Shown here in pieces: positions 15,627 to 23,509 of a DNA stretch of 49,533 bases. The translations under genes were made by a program, and so were the position numbers. Source of the stretch: Bacilli bacterium (lineage in GTDB: Bacteria; Bacillota_I; Bacilli_A; RF39; UBA660); NCBI GenBank assembly GCA_017887425.1, contig JAGHHZ010000024.1:1-49533 (forward strand), given 5' to 3'. Under the pieces are notes generated by a model. That model was not told where the DNA came from. It did not search any database and saw nothing but the letters and a program-made list of their open reading frames with translations. Positions within the stretch are counted from its first letter, which is position 1, and every line of letters begins with the position of its first letter.

Positions 15627-16294
15627 TGAAAAAGATATTCTTATTATTAATTATATTTTTAACAGGTTGTAGTAATAATATTATCAATAATAAAGAAATT
15701 AGCGACTCTATAATCGAATATTATCAAACAGGTACATATGATAGTACTAAATTAAGTAGTTCACAATATCAAAAAGTTGAAAATTATATTGATCAGGCTA
15801 ATAATATTAAAATCAATTTAAATGATTTTATGATTTATGATGACGAATATAAAACAAATGAACAAAACACTACCGGTGTTTATGTCGAAAATAATAATTG
15901 CTATATTAATAGTAATGATATTAATTTTATTGAAAATAGTGATCAAAGTTATGAATTTGATGATAATGCTAGAATAGTTTGTAATGGATATTTTACTATT
16001 TTGACTAAAGATACTGTTTTATCTCTTGATAATACTAATAAAATTAAACAGTCAGATTATCGTTTTTTAGGATACTATGAAGACAATGGAGATAATTTTG
16101 TCTATCGTTCTTACGAAAATGGAAGTGGTTTAATTGTTAATATAAGTGATGAAATAACATTAAATTTCACTAATGTTGATAATTTAACTTTACAACCAAT
16201 CGATGAAAGTAGCAATGATTTGCTTTTTCCTATAATTATTGTTATTTTAGGAATTGGTGTATTATTAATAAAAAAAAGAATTGACAACAATTAA
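15626..16294 (+). CDS. Putative lipoprotein with a C-terminal membrane helix
   Basis: The N-terminus is a lipoprotein signal with lipobox LTGC (Cys15). The middle is acidic, Asn/Tyr-rich and unrecognised. A second hydrophobic segment (about residues 196-215, followed by KKR) may be a C-terminal anchor, so the protein would span the wall space while fixed at both ends. Start and stop are coupled to the M23 gene (TAATG overlap), and the CDF gene follows directly. Function unknown; the context suggests envelope work. Confidence 0.7.
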   Translation: MKKIFLLLIIFLTGCSNNIINNKEISDSIIEYYQTGTYDSTKLSSSQYQKVENYIDQANNIKINLNDFMIYDDEYKTNEQNTTGVYVENNNCYINSNDINFIENSDQSYEFDDNARIVCNGYFTILTKDTVLSLDNTNKIKQSDYRFLGYYEDNGDNFVYRSYENGSGLIVNISDEITLNFTNVDNLTLQPIDESSNDLLFPIIIVILGIGVLLIKKRIDNN

Positions 16295-16307
16295 GAAGGT
16301 GTTTCAA

Positions 16308-17168
16308 ATGAATAAAGTTACAAAAGTATTATTGGTTAGCTCCATAACCAATATCTTTTTATCTATAATTAAATTAATTTTTGGTTTTATTGGTAAAAGT
16401 AGTGCTTTAATTGCAGACGGAATTCACTCGTTTAGTGATTTATCAACCGATATAATTGCTATTTTAGGCAATAAACTAGCTTTAAAACCAGCTGATAAAG
16501 AACATCCCTTTGGTCATGGTAAAACCGAGTATATAACTAGTATGATTATTGGAGTTATAATAATCATACTTGGTTTAGGTTTAATTAATGAAGTCTTTAA
16601 TAAAGAAATAACTATTCCTAGTATTTTAGTTGTTATTGTTAGTATTTTTACAATAATTTCTAAATATATAGTATCTTATTATATTTATAAAAAAGGTGTT
16701 GAATATAAGAATAATATTTTAATTGCTTCAGGTAAAGAAAGTAGAACTGATGTTTATAGTTCGATATTTGTATTTGTTTCCATTATTTTAATGCAATTTT
16801 CTAATGCTGTTTCAATATTTAGATATGCTGATTTAGTAGGAACAATTGTAATAGCTATTTTAATTATTCATACCGGCTATCGCGTTTTAATGGATAATGT
16901 TAGTATTTTACTAGAAGAACAAATTATCGATAAAGACTATATCAAAGAAATTAAAAAAATAATTTTATCGTTTAATGAGATAAAAGGAATTGGTGAACTT
17001 CATATTTTAAGATATGGACCTTATTATAAATTATTAGCCAATGTGAGGATGAACGACAAGATACTATTAAGTGAAGCACATGAGATAATCGATAAATTAG
17101 AAAATTCTTTGAAAAAACATGATAATAAAATAAAATATGTTTATATTCATATGGAACCTCAAAATTGA
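16308..17168 (+). CDS. Cation diffusion facilitator family transporter
   Basis: Proton-coupled efflux carrier for divalent metals such as Zn, Fe, Mn or Co. It shows the family layout: membrane segments over about residues 10-200, with ADGIHSFSDLSTD (HSxxD metal site, segment II) and the loop HPFGHGKTEY, RTDVYSS in segment V, then a cytoplasmic regulatory domain (about 205-286, ending YVYIHMEP). The start is ATG 16308 after AAGAAGGTG; an earlier in-frame ATG (16281) lies within the lipoprotein gene. Metal specificity cannot be read from sequence. Last gene of the polA operon. Confidence 0.93.
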   Translation: MNKVTKVLLVSSITNIFLSIIKLIFGFIGKSSALIADGIHSFSDLSTDIIAILGNKLALKPADKEHPFGHGKTEYITSMIIGVIIIILGLGLINEVFNKEITIPSILVVIVSIFTIISKYIVSYYIYKKGVEYKNNILIASGKESRTDVYSSIFVFVSIILMQFSNAVSIFRYADLVGTIVIAILIIHTGYRVLMDNVSILLEEQIIDKDYIKEIKKIILSFNEIKGIGELHILRYGPYYKLLANVRMNDKILLSEAHEIIDKLENSLKKHDNKIKYVYIHMEPQN

Positions 17169-17193
17169 CATTTGATATGTTTTGTGTTAGGAT
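17165..17193 (+). promoter_or_regulatory. Promoter of the 17219 gene
   Basis: TTGACA 17165-17170 (overlapping the end of the CDF gene) and TAGGAT 17188-17193, spacer 17, with TGT before the -10. Confidence 0.7.
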
Positions 17194-17218
17194 ATTTCTC
17201 TAAAAAAGGGGGAAGTTT

Positions 17219-18367
17219 ATGCCTACTAAATATGAGTTTGAACAAACTATTGTTGATTTAGAAGAAGCTATTAATTGCTTTAAAAAATCGCAACGCCGTT
17301 TTAATAACTATAAATTATATCTATCTAATGGCAAAGTTCTAGAATTTACTTTTGATGGTAAAAATATTCCTCATTTATCGGGTATTAATATTGGTAATTT
17401 AAAAACAAGCAAAATTTTGTCTAGTGATAAACCGCTTGAAATGTTAGAAGAATTAATTGATAGATACACCGCTATTTATCAAAAGATGGAAAGAGGAGAA
17501 ATTAGCTATAATGATATATTCTCGCCATACGTCAAAGAAAAGATAAAATTTTTTAAATTAATATTTAATTTTCACTCATCTAATATTCTTGGCGTTTGCC
17601 GTTATTCACCAATCAATTCTTATTTAAATGGAGATACTAATACTTATAGATGTGATTATTATATTATTTTTGACGATGATGAAAATTTTCCTTATTTTTT
17701 AGGATTAAAAGAAGATCGAATTAATGATTATTATGCACCGTCTTCAGTTATCGGTAATTTTGATGAAACTAGCGCTAACAATAATTTAAAAAGTATTATT
17801 TCTAATCAACAAATAATGTTAGTAAACAATGTTTTCCATACTAACACTGGCGAAAAATATTATGTTACAAATGCTGAAAAATTAATTAAAGTTCAGAAAT
17901 TAAGAACATTAGCTCAAAATTATGATTCTCATTTGATTCTTGACAACGATTACATGTATAACTTAAGAAAAATGATGACATTTTTTGAAAATGAATCTAA
18001 AACTTCGCAATTTTTATCAGATTTGACTTTAGCGCTTGTGCAAAGAAAAAAGGTAAAAATGACTGAAGGGTTAGATGAAACTTGTAAACAATTAGCTATG
18101 GCTTATAATTCACAAGTTTTGCCAAATTCAGAGAATGCATCAGCAATTTTATCAGAATTAAAAAGTTTGAAAAAAGAATTATTACAAGCTAAAGAAACCA
18201 TTAAAACTTATGAGCAAACAATTTCCTCACAGCAAAGTACTATTGCTCATCAAGCAGAAACAATAAAATCTCAACAACAAGAATTAGATAGTAAGGAAAA
18301 AGCGATAAATTCTTTATCTCAATTTAAAGAAGATGCTTTTCAATTGTTCAAAAAATATACTAATTGA
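17219..18367 (+). CDS. Orphan protein, possible PBECR4-type nuclease domain plus coiled coil
   Basis: No firm family. Residues about 20-190 recall the PBECR4 group (phage-Barnase/EndoU/ColicinE5-D/RelE-like nucleases): an NGKVLEFTF strand, then NIPHLSGIN, a helical part with GEISYNDI, a second Tyr/Asp-rich strand set ending NFPYFLGLKEDR, and a final YAPSSVIG. Residues about 220-300 are helical. The C-terminus (about 305-370) is a Gln/Lys/Glu coiled coil with repeated TIxxQQxTI-like spacing. The gene is monocistronic with its own strong promoter and SD (AAAGGGGG). No immunity gene or secretion signal is visible, so a toxin role is only one possibility. Confidence 0.55.
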   Translation: MPTKYEFEQTIVDLEEAINCFKKSQRRFNNYKLYLSNGKVLEFTFDGKNIPHLSGINIGNLKTSKILSSDKPLEMLEELIDRYTAIYQKMERGEISYNDIFSPYVKEKIKFFKLIFNFHSSNILGVCRYSPINSYLNGDTNTYRCDYYIIFDDDENFPYFLGLKEDRINDYYAPSSVIGNFDETSANNNLKSIISNQQIMLVNNVFHTNTGEKYYVTNAEKLIKVQKLRTLAQNYDSHLILDNDYMYNLRKMMTFFENESKTSQFLSDLTLALVQRKKVKMTEGLDETCKQLAMAYNSQVLPNSENASAILSELKSLKKELLQAKETIKTYEQTISSQQSTIAHQAETIKSQQQELDSKEKAINSLSQFKEDAFQLFKKYTN

Positions 18368-18392
18368 CAATTAGTTAATTAAATGATAAAAT
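18364..18392 (+). promoter_or_regulatory. Promoter of the serS leader
   Basis: TTGACA 18364-18369 (overlapping the previous stop) and TAAAAT 18387-18392, spacer 17, with TGA before the -10. Confidence 0.8.
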
Positions 18393-18398
18393 TAAACA

Positions 18399-18612
18399 CA
18401 TAAAGCGAAAAAGAAACTAAGTAATAGAATATTTGTTCAATAGAAAGTTAGTGGTTGATGGAAACTAATAATAAATATCTATGAAATCTACTTCTTTAGT
18501 GAAATGTAAACATTTCCGGGTAAAACCGTTATCTCAAATTAAGAAACAAAGCTATTTGTTTAGGATGGTACCGTATTTTATATACTCCTAAACTCTAATA
18601 GCTTTTTATTTT
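18399..18612 (+). ncRNA. T-box leader of serS (serine specifier TCT)
   Basis: The leader senses uncharged tRNA-Ser. Stem I carries the distal motif AGTTAGTGGTTGATGGAAAC. The likely specifier is TCT at 18487-18489, followed by AC just as ATC is in the ileS leader. The T-box AGGATGGTACCGT starts at 18562. The competing terminator pairs AAAGCTATT 18548-18556 with AATAGCTTT 18597-18605 before a T run. Confidence 0.9.
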
Positions 18613-18632
18613 TAAAGAAAGGATGAATTATA

Positions 18633-19916
18633 ATGATTGATATTAAATTAATAAGAGAAAATAGTGAATTAGTAAAAGAAAATATTAGAAAGAAATTTCA
18701 AGATAAAAAATTACCTTTAGTTGATGAAGTTATAGCTTTAGATAAAGAATACCGCGATAGTAAATTAAAAGGAGATAATTTAAGAGCTTTAAAAAACAAA
18801 AAAAGTGGTGAAATAGGCCAACTTATGCAACAAGGCAAAAAAGATGAGGCTAATAAAGTTAAAGAAGAAGTTAGTAAATATGCTTTAGAAATTAAAGAAT
18901 TAGAAGAAAAAGAAACTGCTTTAGAACAACAAATTAAAGAAAAAATGATGGTTATTCCAAATATAATCGATGAATCTGTACCAATTGGTAAAGATGATAG
19001 TGAAAATGTTGAAATTGAAAAATTTGGGGAACCAGTTGTCCCTACTTACGAAATACCATACCATGCTGATATTATGGAAAAATTAAGTGGTATCGACAAA
19101 GAAAGTGCGGGAAGAACTAGTGGTAATGGCTTTTATTATTTAATTGGTGATATAGCTAGACTTCATTCTGCTATGTTATCATACGCTAGAGATTTCATGA
19201 TTAATAAAGGTTTTACATATTGTATCCCACCTTTTATGATTAGAAGTGATGTTGTAAGTGGTGTTATGTCATTTGAAGAAATGAACAATATGATGTATAA
19301 AATTGAAAATGAAGATTTATACTTAATTGGAACTAGTGAACATTCTATGATTGGTAAATTTAAAAATCAAATTGTTAAAGAGGATAGTTTACCAATTACT
19401 TTAACAAGTTATTCTCCATGTTTTAGAAAAGAAGTTGGTGCCCATGGAATTGAAGAACGTGGTGTTTATCGTGTTCATCAATTTGAAAAACAAGAAATGG
19501 TCGTTTTATGTAAACCAGAAGATTCAATGGAATGGTATAATAAAATGTGGCAATTTACTGTTGAGTTTTTTAGAAGTTTAGATATTCCAGTAAGAACTTT
19601 AGAATGTTGTAGTGGTGATTTAGCAGATTTAAAAGTTAAATCATGTGATGTTGAAGCATGGAGCCCAAGACAAAAAAAATATTTTGAAGTTGGCTCTTGC
19701 TCAACTTTAGGTGATGCTCAAGCAAGAAGATTAGGTATAAGAGTTAAAAATGACAAAGAAAACTATTATTTACACACTTTAAATAATACCGTTTTAGCTA
19801 CTCCACGTGGATTAATAGCTCTACTTGAAAATAATTATCAAGAGGATGGCAGTATCAAAGTACCTAAAGCATTGCAACCTTATATGGGTGGAACAGAAGT
19901 TATTAAAGTTAAATAA
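18633..19916 (+). CDS. serS: Seryl-tRNA synthetase
   Basis: Charges tRNA-Ser. The N-terminal two-helix coiled arm (about 30-105), which grips the long variable arm, is followed by the class II core: motif 2 region SPCFRKEVGAHGIEERGVYR then HQFEKQEM, and motif 3 NTVLATPRGLIALLEN. 427 residues. The active-site stretches LIGTSEHSM, EVGAHGIEERGVYRVHQFEK and DVEAWSPRQKKYFEV resemble archaeal-type SerRS more than the usual Bacillus form. ATG 18633 follows AAAGGATG. Expression is controlled by the T-box directly upstream. Confidence 0.96.
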   Translation: MIDIKLIRENSELVKENIRKKFQDKKLPLVDEVIALDKEYRDSKLKGDNLRALKNKKSGEIGQLMQQGKKDEANKVKEEVSKYALEIKELEEKETALEQQIKEKMMVIPNIIDESVPIGKDDSENVEIEKFGEPVVPTYEIPYHADIMEKLSGIDKESAGRTSGNGFYYLIGDIARLHSAMLSYARDFMINKGFTYCIPPFMIRSDVVSGVMSFEEMNNMMYKIENEDLYLIGTSEHSMIGKFKNQIVKEDSLPITLTSYSPCFRKEVGAHGIEERGVYRVHQFEKQEMVVLCKPEDSMEWYNKMWQFTVEFFRSLDIPVRTLECCSGDLADLKVKSCDVEAWSPRQKKYFEVGSCSTLGDAQARRLGIRVKNDKENYYLHTLNNTVLATPRGLIALLENNYQEDGSIKVPKALQPYMGGTEVIKVK

Positions 19917-19957
19917 TAAATAGAAATTAAATATATTTATAATGGGAGGTAATAAAA

Positions 19958-20953
19958 TTGGCTAAAATAAAGAATATATTAAAAAATAAATTTTTATTAT
20001 TAATATTAGGTATTATCATATTAATAATTATAATTTTAGTTATATTTTTAAAAGAAACTTCTAACGAATTGCAAAATGATTCTAATGATGAATCAATAAA
20101 AGAAGAAATAAATTACTATACGGTAACTTTTGATTCTAATGGTGGCACTAATATTGACAGTGTTGTTGTAAAAGAAAATGATGTCATTATAGAACCATCT
20201 AGTCCTGAAAAAGAAGGATATACTTTTGAATATTGGGAGTTAGATGGAAAACAATATGATTTCAATACTAAAGTAACATCTGAAATAACCTTGATTGCTA
20301 AATGGCAAGAAATCGATAAAGAACAAGACGATAATCAAAATAATAACCAATCAACAAATAATCAGACAACGAATAATCAATCTTCAAGTAATACAAATTC
20401 TAATAAGACTGATGTTATTAATTTAAACGATGACATTAGTGTTACCTTGTATCATATTGATACAGGTGATCCCTCTTGCTTTTTCTATATGCATGCTACA
20501 AATTTAAAAACTGTTTTTCCAAATGCTGAAATTACTAAAAACAATAATGGAATATCAGATGCTAACTATTCGCCATTTGAAGATATTTATGCTCTTGAAA
20601 CAGAAATTTCTAATGAAGACATTACAAATAATCTTGATGCAATAAAGTTTAATACAACTAAAGAAAACAAGCTAAAAAACACTTTTGAAAAATATAAGAA
20701 TAGTAAGTATAGTGGTATTTCTAATATTACCTATAGTATTGATAATCATCGCATCAGTTTTTCATATGATTATATATTCTTTAATGGACTTGATGTCGAA
20801 TCAGATGGCATGAAAGCTAATGAAGAAATTCAAGAAATACTAACTGGTTCAACTTTATTTAGGGGTCCATGCGGAAGTTATGATACTTATAGTAACGACG
20901 TTTTAACTGAAGAATTATGTGATGAATATAATTTGAAATGTGATAGATGGTAG
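19958..20953 (+). CDS. Membrane-anchored surface protein with an InlB-type repeat
   Basis: The start is TTG 19958, nine bases after GGGAGG. The order is: a Lys-rich start, membrane helix at about 13-33, one Listeria-Bacteroides (Flg_new/InlB B) repeat at about 50-112 (YTVTFDSNGGT then GYTFEYWELDGKQYDF and ITLIAKW), an Asn/Gln/Ser-rich linker at about 118-145, and an unknown C-terminal domain with four cysteines (DPSCFFY, RGPCGSY, EELCDEYNLKCDRW). Probably displayed outside the cell. The CHAP protein follows on the same strand with its start close to this stop. The ligand is unknown. Confidence 0.75.
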   Translation: MAKIKNILKNKFLLLILGIIILIIIILVIFLKETSNELQNDSNDESIKEEINYYTVTFDSNGGTNIDSVVVKENDVIIEPSSPEKEGYTFEYWELDGKQYDFNTKVTSEITLIAKWQEIDKEQDDNQNNNQSTNNQTTNNQSSSNTNSNKTDVINLNDDISVTLYHIDTGDPSCFFYMHATNLKTVFPNAEITKNNNGISDANYSPFEDIYALETEISNEDITNNLDAIKFNTTKENKLKNTFEKYKNSKYSGISNITYSIDNHRISFSYDYIFFNGLDVESDGMKANEEIQEILTGSTLFRGPCGSYDTYSNDVLTEELCDEYNLKCDRW

Positions 20954-20964
20954 GAATAATACTT

Positions 20965-21906
20965 ATGAAAAAAATTAATTTATTATTATTTATAATTCTT
21001 ATATCATTATTTATTCCTAATGCGTATGCTGCCACTAATCCATATGGTAAATATCAAGAACTTTATAATATAAAAACAGTAAGATGTACTTGGTATGCTT
21101 GGCAACAAGCTTATGAAATTGCTGGAGTTGCTTTACCAGACTGGGACAATGCTCAAACTTGGTATAACAGTGCAAAACAAGCTGGGTATTCAGTTGGGAA
21201 AGAGGCAAAACCAAATTCGATAGCAGTATGGTCTTCGATTGACGGATATGGACATGTTGGTTATGTTGTTTCAGTAGAAGGCGATTATATGACAACAAAC
21301 GAAGGTGGAATGGTTACTGAAGAAAATGAAGGAATAATAAATGGGATTCAAAGATCTGTAACTAGTGACAATTTAATCGGGTTTATCTATTTAGATGATG
21401 CTCCTAAGAATCCTACTAGTTCTAATAATATAAGCTCTAATACTAACAACACAAGTTCAAACAACACAAATACACAACCAAATGTTGATGAAGTTATCGA
21501 TGTTGAAGAAGAAAAATCCAGTAATAATTATTTAAGCGAATTAACTATTGATATTGAAAACTTTAACTTTGATAAAAATACGACAGAATATACATTAGCA
21601 GTTGGCAATAATACCCAAATTATAACAATCGATGCTAAAGCAGAAGACGAGAAGGCTCAAGTTATAGGTACAGGACAAAAAGCTTTAAAAGTAGGGGAAA
21701 ATAAATATACAATAACTGTAATAGCCGAAGATGAAGCAAAAAGAGAATATAATATAGTTATTACAAGAGAAGAAATAGTTGAAGAAGAAGTTGTGGAAAC
21801 TATTGAAGAATCAAAAACAAATTTAACTATTATTTATGTAGTGATTGGTTTTATTAGTTGTTTAATTATTATATTAATAATAAAAAAAATATTAAAAAAT
21901 AAGTAA
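20965..21906 (+). CDS. Secreted CHAP-domain hydrolase with cadherin-like domain and membrane anchor
   Basis: Probable peptidoglycan amidase/endopeptidase. Signal peptide at about 1-22 (ends NAYA). The CHAP domain follows at about 30-135 with the catalytic Cys in VRCTWYAW and His in YGHVGYVVS, and NEGG at the end. Then come a Ser/Asn linker, a cadherin-like beta-sandwich at about 190-265 (YLSELTID to YNIVITRE) and a C-terminal membrane helix at about 285-308 with a Lys-rich tail. The start is ATG 20965, after AGGA at moderate distance; ATG 20947 would lengthen the signal peptide unusually and lacks an SD. Works outside the membrane. Confidence 0.87.
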   Translation: MKKINLLLFIILISLFIPNAYAATNPYGKYQELYNIKTVRCTWYAWQQAYEIAGVALPDWDNAQTWYNSAKQAGYSVGKEAKPNSIAVWSSIDGYGHVGYVVSVEGDYMTTNEGGMVTEENEGIINGIQRSVTSDNLIGFIYLDDAPKNPTSSNNISSNTNNTSSNNTNTQPNVDEVIDVEEEKSSNNYLSELTIDIENFNFDKNTTEYTLAVGNNTQIITIDAKAEDEKAQVIGTGQKALKVGENKYTITVIAEDEAKREYNIVITREEIVEEEVVETIEESKTNLTIIYVVIGFISCLIIILIIKKILKNK

Positions 21907-21922
21907 ATATAGCTTATTTTTT
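21898..21922 (+). terminator. Terminator of the CHAP gene
   Basis: AATAAG 21898-21903 pairs with CTTATT 21913-21918, then T. The stem covers the stop codon. Confidence 0.6.
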
Positions 21923-21948
21923 AAAAATGTCGAAAGGATTGATAATAG

Positions 21949-22671
21949 ATGCGCATTGGTGTTTTTGATTCAGGAATTGGTGGCTTATTTGTTTTAAAAG
22001 AACTAATAAACAACTATCCTAACAATACTTATTATTATTTTGGTGATAATATTAATATTCCATATGGTACAAAATCAAAGTACGAATTAAAAATATTATC
22101 AAGTAAAATAATTGACTTTTTAATTACTAAGGAAGTTGATATAATTATTATTGCTTGTGGGACAATAAGTTCAAATATTTATCAAGAATTGAAAGAAAAA
22201 TATAATTTGCCAATTTATGATATTATTAGTCCAACCATTGAATACTTAAATAATAGTGATTATAAAACAGTAGGAGTTTTAGCTACTGAAATGACAATTA
22301 AAAGTAATATATTTAATAAAATAAATAAAGAAATATATCAAATACCTTGTCCTAAATTAGTTCCTTTAATCGAAAATAATTTAGATTACCAAGAAACACT
22401 TGATGAATATTTAAAAAAATTACCTAAAGTTGATACAATCGTTTTAGGTTGTACTCATTATCCTTTTTTTGAAGATTATTTAAATAGACTAAATTATAAA
22501 ACAATCAATATGGGAAAAGTATTGTGTGAAAAATTAAATTTAGAAAATAATAAAGAATCAAAAGTAAGATTATATTTTAGTAAAATTAATCACGATTTAG
22601 TTACTAATATTGATAAAATAATTAAATGTGATTATCAATTGGAGGAATTATGCCTGAATTACCAGAAGTAG
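21949..22671 (+). CDS. murI: Glutamate racemase
   Basis: Makes D-glutamate for peptidoglycan. The start MRIGVFDSGIGG carries the conserved Asp-Ser pair, and YFGDNINIPYGTKS follows. The first catalytic cysteine is in IACGTIS (normally ACNTxS: the Asn is Gly here) and the second in VLGCTHYP. 240 residues, slightly short. It overlaps mutM by 22 bases, the mutM SD lying within it. It supports a peptidoglycan wall together with dacA and the hydrolases. Confidence 0.93.
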   Translation: MRIGVFDSGIGGLFVLKELINNYPNNTYYYFGDNINIPYGTKSKYELKILSSKIIDFLITKEVDIIIIACGTISSNIYQELKEKYNLPIYDIISPTIEYLNNSDYKTVGVLATEMTIKSNIFNKINKEIYQIPCPKLVPLIENNLDYQETLDEYLKKLPKVDTIVLGCTHYPFFEDYLNRLNYKTINMGKVLCEKLNLENNKESKVRLYFSKINHDLVTNIDKIIKCDYQLEELCLNYQK

Positions 22672-23462
22672 AAACCGTAAAAGAAACTTTAAAAAAACAA
22701 ATATTAAATCAAAAAATATTAGATGTAGTAGTGAATTATCCTAATATTATTGAAAAACCTAGTGTTGAAGAGTTTATAAAAAAAATAAAAAATCAAACAA
22801 TTATCGATATTAAAAGAAGAGGAAAATGGTTATTATTTGAATTAAATGATTATTATTTATTATCTCATTTACGAATGGAAGGGAAATATTATATTAAAAA
22901 CTTTGATGATGAAGTTACCAAACATCAACATGTTATTTTTAAATTTAAAGATTTTGAATTAAGATACAATGATACGCGTAAGTTTGGTAGAATGTATTTA
23001 TTAGATAAAAAAGATGCATATAATACAAAGCCATTAAATGAATTAGGTTATGAACCATGGGATTCTAAACTAAATAGTGATTATTTAAAAGAAAAATACA
23101 AAAACAAAAAATTACCAATTAAAACAGTTTTATTAGATCAATCAATTATTGTAGGAATTGGCAATATTTATGCTGACGAAGTTTTATATTTAAGTAAGAT
23201 AAACCCTTATAAAAAAGCTAACACTTTAACTAATGAAGAATTAAATAACATTATAAAAAATACTAAAGTAGTTTTAGAAAAAGCAATTCAATTAGGAGGA
23301 ACTACTATTAAAAGTTACACATCGAGTGAAGGAGTACATGGCAAATTTCAAAACGAATTATTAGTTCACACCAAAGAAGAGTGTCCTAATTGCCATAAAA
23401 AAATAACTAAAGTTAAAATCAATGGTCGAGGAACATATTATTGTGAAGATTGTCAAAAGTAA
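22650..23462 (+). CDS. mutM: Formamidopyrimidine-DNA glycosylase (Fpg)
   Basis: Removes oxidised purines (8-oxoguanine, Fapy) from DNA and nicks the site. MPELPEVETV gives the catalytic Pro2 and Glu3. HLRMEGKYY, NDTRKFGRM and VGIGNIYADEVL form the core, and the C-terminal zinc finger has CPNC and CEDC. 270 residues, standard length. SD TTGGAGG lies inside murI, so the two genes are coupled. Confidence 0.97.
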   Translation: MPELPEVETVKETLKKQILNQKILDVVVNYPNIIEKPSVEEFIKKIKNQTIIDIKRRGKWLLFELNDYYLLSHLRMEGKYYIKNFDDEVTKHQHVIFKFKDFELRYNDTRKFGRMYLLDKKDAYNTKPLNELGYEPWDSKLNSDYLKEKYKNKKLPIKTVLLDQSIIVGIGNIYADEVLYLSKINPYKKANTLTNEELNNIIKNTKVVLEKAIQLGGTTIKSYTSSEGVHGKFQNELLVHTKEECPNCHKKITKVKINGRGTYYCEDCQK

Positions 23463-23489
23463 TTGTACTTTTAAAAGTACAATTTTTTT
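23461..23489. terminator. Bidirectional terminator between mutM and rnjA
   Basis: Perfect palindrome of 24 bases (23461-23484), ATTGTACTT on the left and AAGTACAAT on the right, followed by T on the plus strand. It sits between convergent genes. Confidence 0.8.
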
Positions 23490-23509
23490 ATATAAAAAAA
23501 AGATAAAGA

